In this document: positions 17,707 through 25,845 of the stretch, piece after piece | Layout: each line of letters starts with the position of its first letter | How positions within the stretch are numbered: the stretch's first letter is position 1 | Origin: Pseudotabrizicola alkalilacus | GTDB taxonomy: Bacteria > Pseudomonadota > Alphaproteobacteria > Rhodobacterales > Rhodobacteraceae | DNA: 64,000 bases | Assembly (NCBI RefSeq): GCF_003443995.1 | Contig: NZ_QWEY01000010.1 | Span: 124,001 to 188,000 of the forward strand | Direction of reading: 5' to 3' | Translations under genes and position numbers: made by a program | Notes under the pieces: model-generated | The model's database searches: none | Told to the model about the DNA's origin: nothing | Seen by the model: the letters and a program-made list of their open reading frames with translations, nothing else

Positions 17707-19554
17707 ATGTTACGCATCGAAGATATCACCTATAATGTCGAAGGCCGCCCCCTGTTTGAGGGGGCCTCGGCCACCATTCCCACCGGCCACAAGGTCGGCC
17801 TTGTCGGGCGCAACGGCGCGGGCAAGACCACGCTGTTCCGGCTGATCCGGGGCGAGCTGGCGCTGGAGGGCGGCACGATCACCCTGCCGAACCGCGCCCG
17901 CATCGGCGGCGTCGCGCAAGAGGTGCCGTCGTCTTCGACCTCGCTGATCGACACCGTGTTGCAGGCCGATGAGGAACGCACCGCGCTTCTGGCCGAGGCC
18001 GATACCGCGCATGACCCGCACCGCATCGCTGAAATTCAGGCCCGTCTGGCCGACATCGACGCGTGGTCGGCCGAGGGCCGCGCTGCCAGCATCCTCAAGG
18101 GCCTTGGCTTTGACGCCGAGGCGCAAAAGCGCCCCTGTTCGGATTTCTCCGGCGGCTGGCGGATGCGCGTGGCGCTTGCAGGCGTTCTGTTCGCCCAGCC
18201 CGATTACCTGCTGCTGGATGAACCGACCAACTACCTCGATCTCGAAGGTGCCTTGTGGCTGGAAAGCTACCTGCAGAAATACCCGCATACTGTTCTGATC
18301 ATCAGCCACGACCGGGGCCTTCTGAACCGCGCCGTCACTGGCATCCTGCATCTGGACCAGAAAAAACTCACCTACTGGTCCGGCCCCTATGACCAGTTCG
18401 CCCGGCAAGTGGCCGAACGCCGCGCCGTGCTGCAGGCCGAGGCGAAGAAGCAAGAGGCCCGCCGCGCCCATCTGCAATCTTTCGTGGACCGCTTCAAGGC
18501 CAAGGCCTCCAAGGCGGTGCAGGCCCAGTCCCGCGTGAAAATGCTGGAAAAGATGGAGACGATCACCGCCCCCGAGGATGCGAAAAAGGTGGTCTTCACC
18601 TTCCCCGCGCCAGAGGAGCTGTCGCCCCCCATCATCAATATGGAAAGCGCGGCCGTCGGCTATGGCGGCCCGGCGATCCTGAAAAACCTGTCTTTGCGCA
18701 TTGATCAGGACGACCGCATCGCGCTTCTGGGCCGCAACGGCGAAGGCAAATCCACGCTGTCAAAACTCCTCGCGGGCAAGCTCGAGGCGATGGCAGGCAA
18801 GATCACCCGCTCGTCAAAACTGCGCATCGGCTATTTCGCCCAGCATCAGGTCGACGAGCTGTATATCGACGAGACCCCGCTGCAACACCTGCAACGCCAG
18901 CGCCCGGCCGAGGGGCAACCGCGACTGCGCGCGCGTCTGGCAGGCTTTGGCCTGATGGCCGATCAGGCCGAAACCGTGGTCGGCCGCCTGTCGGGCGGGC
19001 AAAAGGCGCGGCTGTCGCTGCTTTTGGCCACGCTCGACGCGCCGCACCTTCTGATCCTTGACGAACCGACCAACCACCTGGATATCGAATCCCGCGAAGC
19101 GCTGGTCGAGGCGCTGACCGAATACTCCGGCGCGGTGATCCTTGTCAGCCACGACATGCACCTCCTGAGCCTCGTGGCCGACCGGCTCTGGCTGGTCAAG
19201 GGCGGTGCTGTGACACCTTATACCGAAGATCTGGAAGCCTATCGCAAGATGCTTCTGGCCGGAGACGAGGTTGAAAAGCCAACCCCCAAAGCGGTGGAAA
19301 AAGTCAAGAAGGCCAGCCGCGATGAGGTTCTGGCGCTCAAGGCCGAGGTCCGCAAATGCGAGGAACGGCTGTCCAAGCTTAACGAGATGCGCGACAAGCT
19401 GGCGAAAAAGCTGGCCGACCCCGAGCTGTACGAGGCCGCCCGCATCGGCGAGCTGGAAACCTGGAACAAGAAATACGCCGAGGTGATGGGCGCGCTGGAC
19501 CGGGCCGAAGCGATGTGGCTGGCGGCGCAGGAAAAGCTGGAAACGGCAGCCTAG
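17707..19554 (+). CDS. ABC-F family ATPase (YheS/Uup type)
   Basis: Soluble protein with two ABC domains and no membrane part, 615 residues; ABC-F proteins act on the ribosome as translation factors. Domain 1 Walker A GRNGAGKT (34-41), signature FSGGWRMR, Walker B LLLDEPTNYLDL. A charged linker (about 235-300, KKQEARRAHLQSFVDRFKAKASKA) corresponds to the P-site tRNA interaction motif. Domain 2 Walker A GRNGEGKS (about 342), LSGGQKAR, LLILDEPTNHLDI. A C-terminal coiled coil rich in Lys/Glu follows. Closest in layout to YheS. The downstream DUF2267 gene begins 3 bases after its stop. Confidence 0.93.
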   Translation: MLRIEDITYNVEGRPLFEGASATIPTGHKVGLVGRNGAGKTTLFRLIRGELALEGGTITLPNRARIGGVAQEVPSSSTSLIDTVLQADEERTALLAEADTAHDPHRIAEIQARLADIDAWSAEGRAASILKGLGFDAEAQKRPCSDFSGGWRMRVALAGVLFAQPDYLLLDEPTNYLDLEGALWLESYLQKYPHTVLIISHDRGLLNRAVTGILHLDQKKLTYWSGPYDQFARQVAERRAVLQAEAKKQEARRAHLQSFVDRFKAKASKAVQAQSRVKMLEKMETITAPEDAKKVVFTFPAPEELSPPIINMESAAVGYGGPAILKNLSLRIDQDDRIALLGRNGEGKSTLSKLLAGKLEAMAGKITRSSKLRIGYFAQHQVDELYIDETPLQHLQRQRPAEGQPRLRARLAGFGLMADQAETVVGRLSGGQKARLSLLLATLDAPHLLILDEPTNHLDIESREALVEALTEYSGAVILVSHDMHLLSLVADRLWLVKGGAVTPYTEDLEAYRKMLLAGDEVEKPTPKAVEKVKKASRDEVLALKAEVRKCEERLSKLNEMRDKLAKKLADPELYEAARIGELETWNKKYAEVMGALDRAEAMWLAAQEKLETAA

Positions 19555-19557
19555 TCC

Positions 19558-20013
19558 ATGCCGATGCCCTGGACCTATCGCCACGCAAGCCGGGAATGGC
19601 AGGGGTTTCTGGCGGATGCGCGCGAAGAAATGGGGCTGATCAGCGACAACATGGCCTATACGGCCGTGGAGGGCGTGTTGCGCGCCTTCCGCGCCCGGCT
19701 GACCGTGCAACAGGCGCTGGATTTCGCGCAGATCCTGCCGTCGGTTCTGCGGGCGATCTTTGTGGCGCAGTGGCACATCGCCCCGCCGCTGCCGCCCGGC
19801 AGCCGGGCCGACTGGACGGCGCAGGCAAAGACGCTGCGCCCGCACCACAACCTGACGCCCGAAAACTGCGTGGCCGCCACCGCCATTGCCCTGCGCAAAT
19901 GCGTGCCGCGCGCCGATCTTGACCGGGTGCTGGCCACCCTGCCCGCCTTTGCCGCCGAGTTCTGGTCCCCCCCCGGCATCGACCCCGCCACGCTCGGCCC
20001 GCGCATTCTGTGA
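19558..20013 (+). CDS. DUF2267 family protein
   Basis: A 151-residue cytoplasmic protein of unknown function. The N-terminal half has the DUF2267 pattern: an aromatic/charged helix, then AYTAVEGVLRAFRARLTVQQALDFAQILPSVLRAIFVAQW, where the L-R-A-x-R-x-R-L and Q-L-P-x-x-L-R-x-x-F-x-x-x-W spacing is typical. The C-terminal part is a weaker second helical repeat. It begins 3 bases after the ABC-F gene, so the two are likely co-transcribed. A TTTTCTGCGAAAA palindrome follows its stop. Confidence 0.7.
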   Translation: MPMPWTYRHASREWQGFLADAREEMGLISDNMAYTAVEGVLRAFRARLTVQQALDFAQILPSVLRAIFVAQWHIAPPLPPGSRADWTAQAKTLRPHHNLTPENCVAATAIALRKCVPRADLDRVLATLPAFAAEFWSPPGIDPATLGPRIL

Positions 20014-20021
20014 CCCCAACG

Positions 20022-20038
20022 ATTTTTCTGCGAAAAAT
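20022..20038. repeat. palindromic ATTTTTCTGCGAAAAAT element
   Basis: A 17-base palindrome with a TGC centre lies 8 bases after the DUF2267 stop and is followed by CACGTGCC. The same core is found near 50141 and three times at 56288-56355. It may act as a terminator, protein site or part of a small repeat element. Confidence 0.6.
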
Positions 20039-20084
20039 CACGTGCCCCGTTCCAAAGCCGGGCGCGCCGGTCTAGACTTTGCCG

Positions 20085-20699
20085 ATGGAAACCGCCTTTC
20101 TCATCACCGCCTTTGCCACTCTGTTCGTGGTGATCGACCGACCGGGGCTGGTGCCGCTGTTCATCGCGCTGACCCGTGGGATGAGCGCCGAGCAACGCCG
20201 CGCGATGGCGCAGCGCGCCTGCCTGATCGCCACCGCGCTCCTGACGATGTTCGGGCTGGCGGGGGAGGCGATCCTTGGCTTCATCGGCATCTCGATGTCG
20301 GCCTTTCGCATCGCGGGCGGCATCCTGTTGTTTCTCACCGCGCTCGACATGCTGTTTGAACGCCGCACCACCCGGCGCGAGGGCCAGACTCCGGACGCCG
20401 ATCATGACCCGTCGGTGTTTCCCCTCGCCACGCCGCTGATCGCGGGGCCCGGCGCGATTGCCTCGATCATCCTGCTGATCGGTCAGGGCGGCGGCGACTG
20501 GCCTGCCACCTTTGCTGTTCTGGGGCTGACCTGGGGGATGATCCTTGTAACGTTCCTGTTCCTGCTCGCCTCGCCGCCGCTGGAGCGGATGCTGGGCCGC
20601 ACCGGCACCATTGTCATCACCCGCCTGTTGGGGATGCTGCTGGCGGCCCTGTCAGTGCAATTCGTGATCGACGGCATCCGCCAGACCGGGCTGATCTGA
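20085..20699 (+). CDS. MarC family (UPF0056) inner-membrane protein
   Basis: A 204-residue protein with six predicted membrane segments. The N-terminal FATLFVVIDRPGLVPLFIALT block and the central FPLATPLIAGPGAIASIILL block are the two MarC repeat motifs. The family was named for multiple antibiotic resistance, but its transport substrate is unknown. The ATG at 20085 is used; it has no strong ribosome binding site. Same strand as its neighbours but separated by 71 bases from DUF2267. Confidence 0.88.
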   Translation: METAFLITAFATLFVVIDRPGLVPLFIALTRGMSAEQRRAMAQRACLIATALLTMFGLAGEAILGFIGISMSAFRIAGGILLFLTALDMLFERRTTRREGQTPDADHDPSVFPLATPLIAGPGAIASIILLIGQGGGDWPATFAVLGLTWGMILVTFLFLLASPPLERMLGRTGTIVITRLLGMLLAALSVQFVIDGIRQTGLI

Positions 20700-20763
20700 C
20701 CGCACGCCGATTGCAGATCCGCGCCCGGCCCCCTACCTTTGCCTGAGCAAAAAGGAAGCGCGC

Positions 20764-21339
20764 ATGGACGGCGACATGATCGCACGACTGGCCTATCTGG
20801 GCCTGCTGCTGGCGGCGGTCGGTGGCTATATCATCGTGGAATTCCGCGGCCGCATGGGTCAGGCCCTGCGCACCGCCGCCGCCTGGGGGCTGATCGTGAT
20901 CGGGCTGATGGCGGGCTATGGCCTCTGGCACGACCTGCGCCCCGGCATGCTGCCCCGGCAAACGGTGGTCGAGGGCGGCGAGATCCGCCTGCCCCGCGCG
21001 CCCGACGGCCATTACCACCTGACCCTCACCATCAACGGCACACCCATCCCGTTCCTGGTCGACACCGGCGCGACCCAGATGGTGCTGAGCCTGCCCGACG
21101 CGCGGCGACTGGGCATTGACCCGGCAGCACTTGCCTTCATCGGCGAGGCGCGCACCGCCAATGGCATCGTGCGCACCGCCCGCGTGTCCCTGACGGATGT
21201 AGAGCTTGGCCCGTACCGCGATGCCAGCGTGACCGCCGTGGTCAATGAGGGCGATCTGGACACCTCGCTGCTCGGCATGTCCTATCTGGGCCGCTACAGC
21301 ATCGAGATCACTGGCGGCGAGATGATCCTGCGGCGCTGA
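20764..21339 (+). CDS. membrane-anchored retropepsin-like aspartic protease
   Basis: A 191-residue protein with two N-terminal membrane helices (about 7-26 and 38-54) and a C-terminal clan AA protease domain. The catalytic motif is VDTGATQ with Asp100; a second conserved block ends in SLLGMSYLGRY. This matches the TIGR02281-type bacterial retropepsins, which work as dimers, probably facing the periplasm. The ATG follows AAGGAAG. The substrate is unknown. It converges on holC across a long inverted repeat. Confidence 0.85.
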   Translation: MDGDMIARLAYLGLLLAAVGGYIIVEFRGRMGQALRTAAAWGLIVIGLMAGYGLWHDLRPGMLPRQTVVEGGEIRLPRAPDGHYHLTLTINGTPIPFLVDTGATQMVLSLPDARRLGIDPAALAFIGEARTANGIVRTARVSLTDVELGPYRDASVTAVVNEGDLDTSLLGMSYLGRYSIEITGGEMILRR

Positions 21340-21368
21340 CTGCCGGGTGGCGCGCAACGGAGCCGCAA

Positions 21369-21459
21369 GGACGCCTCCGGCGGGAGTATTTGGCAAGCAG
21401 CAATACACAGAACCGCACCTGCATTTGCTGCTTTTGAAATACTCCCGCCGGAGGCGTCC
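21369..21459. terminator. long inverted repeat (two AGTATTT elements face to face) between convergent genes
   Basis: Arms of 35 bases at 21369-21403 and 21425-21459 are complementary except for about three positions, with a 21-base loop. Each arm is a copy of the CCTCCGGCGGGAGTATTT...AAGCAGCAA element. The placement between the retropepsin and holC stops fits a bidirectional terminator. It is the strongest hairpin in the window by length. Confidence 0.75.
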
Positions 21460-21489
21460 AACACCGGCCCGAAGCGCAGCAGCGGCAGG

Positions 21490-21948
21490 TCAGGCCTTTT
21501 CGGCCTTTTTCTCCCATTTGCCCGACTCTTCCGACCAGTATTGCGCGGGCAGGCCTGCGCTGGTCAGTTGTTTCCACTGGCTGCGGGCCTGTGACAGCCG
21601 GTCGGGGTTGTCGGCGTCGAACAGGATCCAGACCCGTTCCAGCGCTGCCGCCTCTTCTGGCTCCACTTCGGCCCCGTCGATCAGCAGCAGGCCCTTGGCG
21701 CCATTGGTCACCGGCCCGGTCCCGAGCAGCACCGGCTGGCGCGCATCATGCGGGCCGCCGGCAAGGCCATGCGGCACAAAGCTGTCCTCCGGCGTGGTCC
21801 AGAGCCGGGCATCCAGACGGTTGAGTTCAGCCGTTTCTGTCCCCCGGATCATCAGCCGCCAGCCCTGACCGCGCGCGCGAGTGATCAGCACTCGCGCGGT
21901 CTGTTCCGCCGTGGACCGGGTCAGATGGTAGAACATCACGATGCCCAT
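21490..21948 (-). CDS. holC: DNA polymerase III chi subunit
   Basis: Clamp-loader accessory protein linking the polymerase III holoenzyme to SSB. The 152-residue product begins with MFYHLT after four residues and has the family blocks ARVLITRARGQGWRLMI, LWTTPEDSFVPHGL, and PVLLG..., followed by RVWILFDADN. The ATG at 21948, 6 bases after the pepA stop, has GAGGGG upstream; ATG 21936 is an alternative. The pepA-holC pair is also seen in enterobacteria. Confidence 0.9.
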   Translation of the reverse strand: MGIVMFYHLTRSTAEQTARVLITRARGQGWRLMIRGTETAELNRLDARLWTTPEDSFVPHGLAGGPHDARQPVLLGTGPVTNGAKGLLLIDGAEVEPEEAAALERVWILFDADNPDRLSQARSQWKQLTSAGLPAQYWSEESGKWEKKAEKA

Positions 21949-21954
21949 CGGGCC

Positions 21955-23427
21955 TTATTTCCCCTCGAACCGGTCGCGGATCAGCCGGTCCAGCGCCATC
22001 ACGCCCCAGCCGGTGGCCCCTTTGGGCGCAAGGGTGCTGTCGGCTTTCAGAAGCGCCGTCCCCGCGATGTCCAGATGGCACCACGGCACGTCCGGCTTTA
22101 CAAACCGCGCGAGGAACTGCGCCGCCGTGATCGCGCCGCCGTCGCGCCCGCCCACGTTCATCATATCGGCGATGCGGGATTTCAGCTTGGCATCATAGGC
22201 CTCGCCCATCGGCAACCGCCAGGCGCCCTCGCCCTCGGCCTTTGCCGCCTTGAGGAAGGCGTCGCACAGCGCGTCATCATTGGAGAACACGCCGGTATTC
22301 TCATGCCCCAGCGCCACGATGATGGCCCCGGTCAGCGTGGCAAGGTCGATCATGGCCGAGGGCTTGAACCGCTCCTGCGCGTACCAGAGCACATCGGCCA
22401 GCACCAGACGGCCCTCGGCATCGGTGTTGATCACCTCGATCGTGTCGCCCTTCATGGATTTCACCACATCGCCGGGGCGCTGTGCGCGGCCATCGGGCAT
22501 GTTTTCCACCAGCCCGACCAGCCCCACCACATTGGCCTTTGCCTTGCGCAGCGCCAGCGTGCGCATCACACCCGCCACCACACCGGCGCCGCCCATATCC
22601 ATCGTCATGTCTTCCATGCCGCCTGCGGGCTTGATCGAGATGCCGCCGGTGTCGAACACCACGCCCTTGCCGACCAGCGCAAACGGGGCCTCCCCCTTTG
22701 GCCCGCCATTCCACTGCATCACCACGACTTTTGACGGCGTCTCCGACCCCATACCAACCCCAAGCAGAGCGCCCATGCCCAGCTTGAGAAGCTCGTCTTC
22801 CTCCAGGATCTCGACCTCCAGCCCCAGTTCCTGCATGGCGGCCAGACGGGCGGCGAAATCATAGGTGGTCAGCACATTGGCGGGCTCGTTCACCAGATCG
22901 CGGGTGAAAAACACGCCCTCGGCCACGGCTGCGCCGGCATTGGCCGCCGCCGCCACCTGCTCGGGGGCGCTGACCATCAGCGTGACCGGCCCGACGGCCT
23001 TCGGTGCTGCGGTCTTGTGCGGGGTGAAGTCATAGGCGCGCATTGCCAGACCAAAGGCGATATCGGCGGCCAGCGGATGGTTTTCCGCCAGCACCAGCGT
23101 CTCCTGCGGTGACAGCTTTGCCCCCACCGCAGCCCCGGCCTTGCGCGCCTGCGCCTGCGTCGCCTTGCGCGGCAGCCGCAGGATCTGCACCGTCTCTGCC
23201 GCCAGCCCGGCGGGAAAGCCCAGTTCCAGCCCGTCGCCCGGTTTCAACGCGGCAAAACTCTCCGATCCTGCCGCCCGCGTCACCGCGCCGCGGGTCAGCC
23301 TGTCCAGCTTGCGCGCAAGTGGCGTCAGGCTTGCCCCCGGTTCGGCCAACAGCACGATCCGCCCCGGCTGGGTGGCCAGAGCCTCGGCATCATTTTCACG
23401 AAACTGGATCGGCACAGGTTGGGTCAT
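21955..23427 (-). CDS. pepA: leucyl aminopeptidase (M17, cytosol aminopeptidase)
   Basis: Hexameric dizinc/manganese aminopeptidase, 490 residues, removing N-terminal residues from peptides. The signature NTDAEGRLVLADVL at about 333-346 and the metal-binding KGVVFDTGGISIKP and MDMGGAG blocks are present. In Escherichia coli PepA also binds DNA, but that is not predicted here. I use the ATG at 23427 five bases after GAGGA; the ATG directly before it is too close to the site. Divergent from lptF, as in Escherichia coli, with about 190 bases between. Confidence 0.95.
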   Translation of the reverse strand: MTQPVPIQFRENDAEALATQPGRIVLLAEPGASLTPLARKLDRLTRGAVTRAAGSESFAALKPGDGLELGFPAGLAAETVQILRLPRKATQAQARKAGAAVGAKLSPQETLVLAENHPLAADIAFGLAMRAYDFTPHKTAAPKAVGPVTLMVSAPEQVAAAANAGAAVAEGVFFTRDLVNEPANVLTTYDFAARLAAMQELGLEVEILEEDELLKLGMGALLGVGMGSETPSKVVVMQWNGGPKGEAPFALVGKGVVFDTGGISIKPAGGMEDMTMDMGGAGVVAGVMRTLALRKAKANVVGLVGLVENMPDGRAQRPGDVVKSMKGDTIEVINTDAEGRLVLADVLWYAQERFKPSAMIDLATLTGAIIVALGHENTGVFSNDDALCDAFLKAAKAEGEGAWRLPMGEAYDAKLKSRIADMMNVGGRDGGAITAAQFLARFVKPDVPWCHLDIAGTALLKADSTLAPKGATGWGVMALDRLIRDRFEGK

Positions 23428-23614
23428 CATGGTCCTCGGATCATTGGTCAGGCGGTTTGATGGGGCGGGTGCGCCGCTGCGGCACGCTTTGGCGGCACAG
23501 TGCCCCGACCGGCAAAGGCTAGCCCGCGCCCCCGGCAATGACCAGATACCAGTTTCCAATCCCGCGCATTTCGCCTAGCGTGGCGGCAATTCGGGTGAGG
23601 GAGCGATCAAAGCC

Positions 23615-24751
23615 GTGCCAAGATTCGACAGATACCTGCTGTCGCAACTTCTTGCGCTGTTCGGGTTCTTTTCCCTATTGCTGGTGTCTGTTTACTGGGT
23701 CAACCGCGCGGTTGGCCTGTTTGACCAGTTGATCGGCGACGGGCAATCGGCGCTGGTTTTCGTTGAATTCTCGCTGTTGACCCTGCCCAATGTGATCCGG
23801 CTTGTATTGCCGGTGTCGGCCTTTGCCGCCGCCGTTTATGTCGCCAACCGGCTGATGAGCGATTCCGAACTGGTGGTGATGCAGGCGACCGGGTTTTCGT
23901 CGTTCCGGCTGGCGCGTCCGGTGATTGTCTTCGGGCTGGTGGTAATGCTGATGATGTCGGTGCTGACACATGTGCTGGTCCCGGCCAGCCGCGCCGCCCT
24001 GACCGCGCGCAGCGCCGAGATTGCCGATAATGTCACCGCGCGCTTTCTGCGCGACGGTCAGTTCATGCACCCCGGCGATGGCCTGACGCTGTACATCCGC
24101 GAGATTGCCGCCACCGGCGAATTGCGCGACGTGTTTCTGTCGGATGACCGCAATGCCAATGTGACCACCACCTATACCGCCCGCCGCGCTTTGCTGGCGC
24201 GCGGCGATCAGGGGCCGAAACTGCTGATGTTTGACGGGATGACGCAGGATCTGGACCACACCAGCCGCAGGCTTTCGGTCACCCGCTTTGCCGATGCCAC
24301 CTATGATCTGGGTGGCATGCTGGGGGTTGCGGCCCCCGGCACCCGCACGCTGGATGAGGCCTCGACGCTGGAGCTGTTGCGCGCTGATGCGGCACTGGTG
24401 GCCGAGGTCGGCTCCAGCCGCGCCAATCTGCTGCAAGAGGGGCACAACCGCATCGCCCAGCCGTTTCTGGCGCTGGCGACGGCGCTGATCGGCTTCGGCG
24501 CGCTGCTGTTGGGGGCGTTCAGCCGCTTTGGGCTGTGGCGGCAGATCGGCATGGCGGTGGTTCTGCTGATCGTTGTGCAGATGATCAATACCCAAGGCAC
24601 CGGCCTTGCCATCCGGTCCGAGCTGGCCTGGCCTGCCGTTTATGCCGCCCCTGTGTTCGGCATCTGCATCGGGGTGTTTCTGCTCTGGCTGTCGCAGCGT
24701 CCGCGCTGGCTCAGCCGGGAACAGCGCGCGGCAGCGGGGGCGCTGGCATGA
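23615..24751 (+). CDS. lptF: LPS export ABC transporter permease LptF
   Basis: One of two inner-membrane permeases that extract LPS and pass it to the periplasmic bridge, with LptB as ATPase (not in this window). The 378-residue product has three helices, a periplasmic domain (about 125-270) and three further helices, the LptF/LptG plan. The N-terminal RYLLSQLLALFGFFSLLLVSVYWVNRA block matches the YjgP/YjgQ family. The start is GTG at 23615, with GGGAG upstream. It overlaps lptG by 4 bases (ATGA). Confidence 0.93.
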   Translation: MPRFDRYLLSQLLALFGFFSLLLVSVYWVNRAVGLFDQLIGDGQSALVFVEFSLLTLPNVIRLVLPVSAFAAAVYVANRLMSDSELVVMQATGFSSFRLARPVIVFGLVVMLMMSVLTHVLVPASRAALTARSAEIADNVTARFLRDGQFMHPGDGLTLYIREIAATGELRDVFLSDDRNANVTTTYTARRALLARGDQGPKLLMFDGMTQDLDHTSRRLSVTRFADATYDLGGMLGVAAPGTRTLDEASTLELLRADAALVAEVGSSRANLLQEGHNRIAQPFLALATALIGFGALLLGAFSRFGLWRQIGMAVVLLIVVQMINTQGTGLAIRSELAWPAVYAAPVFGICIGVFLLWLSQRPRWLSREQRAAAGALA

Positions 24752-25845
24752 TCCTGTCCCGATATATCGCACGGCGGTTTCTCTGGGCCTATCTGCAGGT
24801 GCTGGGCACCTTCTGGGCGATCATGATGCTGATCGACATGGTCGAACAGCTGCGCCGCTTTTCCGGCCGGGGCATCGGCACCACCGGGGCTCTGCATCTG
24901 GCGGCCATGAATACCCCCGCCAACCTGTACCGTATCCTGCCGCTGATCACCATTCTGGCGGCGATCACGCTGTTTTTGTCGCTGGCGCGCTCGTCCGAGC
25001 TGGTGGTGATCCGGGCCGCCGGGCGCTCGGCGCTGCGGTTTCTGCTGGCCCCGGTGCTGATGGCGCTGATGATCGGCGGGCTGACGATTGCGGTGTTCAA
25101 CCCTTTGGTCGCCGCCACGCAAAAGGAATATGACCGGCTCTGGGCCGCCGCTGCCGATGGCGCGGCAAGCACGTTGTCGCTGGCCGATTCCGGCCTCTGG
25201 CTGAGACAGGGCACCGAAGACGGGCAGACCGTGATCCATGCCTTGCGCGCAAACTCCGACGGGACCGAGCTGTTCGGGGTGACCTTCATGCTGTTCGGCC
25301 CCGATGGTCTGGCTGCCGAACGGGTCGAGGCGCAAAGCGCGCGGCTGATCCCCGGTGCATGGGCGTTGACGGGGGCCAAGCGTTGGGACATGACAAGCCA
25401 AAACCCCGAACGAGAGGCTTTGATCCTGCCTGCGGAGTCCACCCTTGCCTCAAACCTGACGCGTGAGCGGATTCGCGACAGCTTTGGCCAGCCCTCGGCG
25501 GTGCCATTCTGGGGCCTGCCCGCCTATATCTCCGGGCTGGAGCGGGCGGGCTTTTCGGCCCGCGCGCACCGGGTCTGGTATCAGATGGAACTGGCGCAAC
25601 CGCTGCTGCTGGCCGCCATGGTGCTGATCGCCGCCGGGTTCACCATGCGCCACGCGCGCCTGGGCAAGACCGGGATTTATGTGCTGTTGGCCATCCTGGG
25701 CGGCTTCTTTATCTTCTTTCTCAGAAACTTCGCACAAGTTCTTGGGAATAATGGGCAAATCCCGATCCTGCTTTCCGCATGGGCCGCCCCTGTCGCTGCC
25801 ATCCTGCTGGCGCTTGGCCTGCTGTTGCATCTGGAGGATGGCTGA
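24748..25845 (+). CDS. lptG: LPS export ABC transporter permease LptG
   Basis: Partner of LptF, 365 residues with the same six-helix and periplasmic-domain layout. The N-terminus ILSRYIARRFLWAYLQVLGTFWAIMMLIDMVEQLRR and the C-terminal MRHARLGKTGIYVLLAILGGFFIFFLR block are typical. The ATG lies within the lptF stop (ATGA), and its own stop shares a base with the lptD start (TGATG). This indicates tight co-translation. Frame remains open upstream of 24748, but that part is only the shadow of lptF. Confidence 0.94.
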   Translation: MILSRYIARRFLWAYLQVLGTFWAIMMLIDMVEQLRRFSGRGIGTTGALHLAAMNTPANLYRILPLITILAAITLFLSLARSSELVVIRAAGRSALRFLLAPVLMALMIGGLTIAVFNPLVAATQKEYDRLWAAAADGAASTLSLADSGLWLRQGTEDGQTVIHALRANSDGTELFGVTFMLFGPDGLAAERVEAQSARLIPGAWALTGAKRWDMTSQNPEREALILPAESTLASNLTRERIRDSFGQPSAVPFWGLPAYISGLERAGFSARAHRVWYQMELAQPLLLAAMVLIAAGFTMRHARLGKTGIYVLLAILGGFFIFFLRNFAQVLGNNGQIPILLSAWAAPVAAILLALGLLLHLEDG

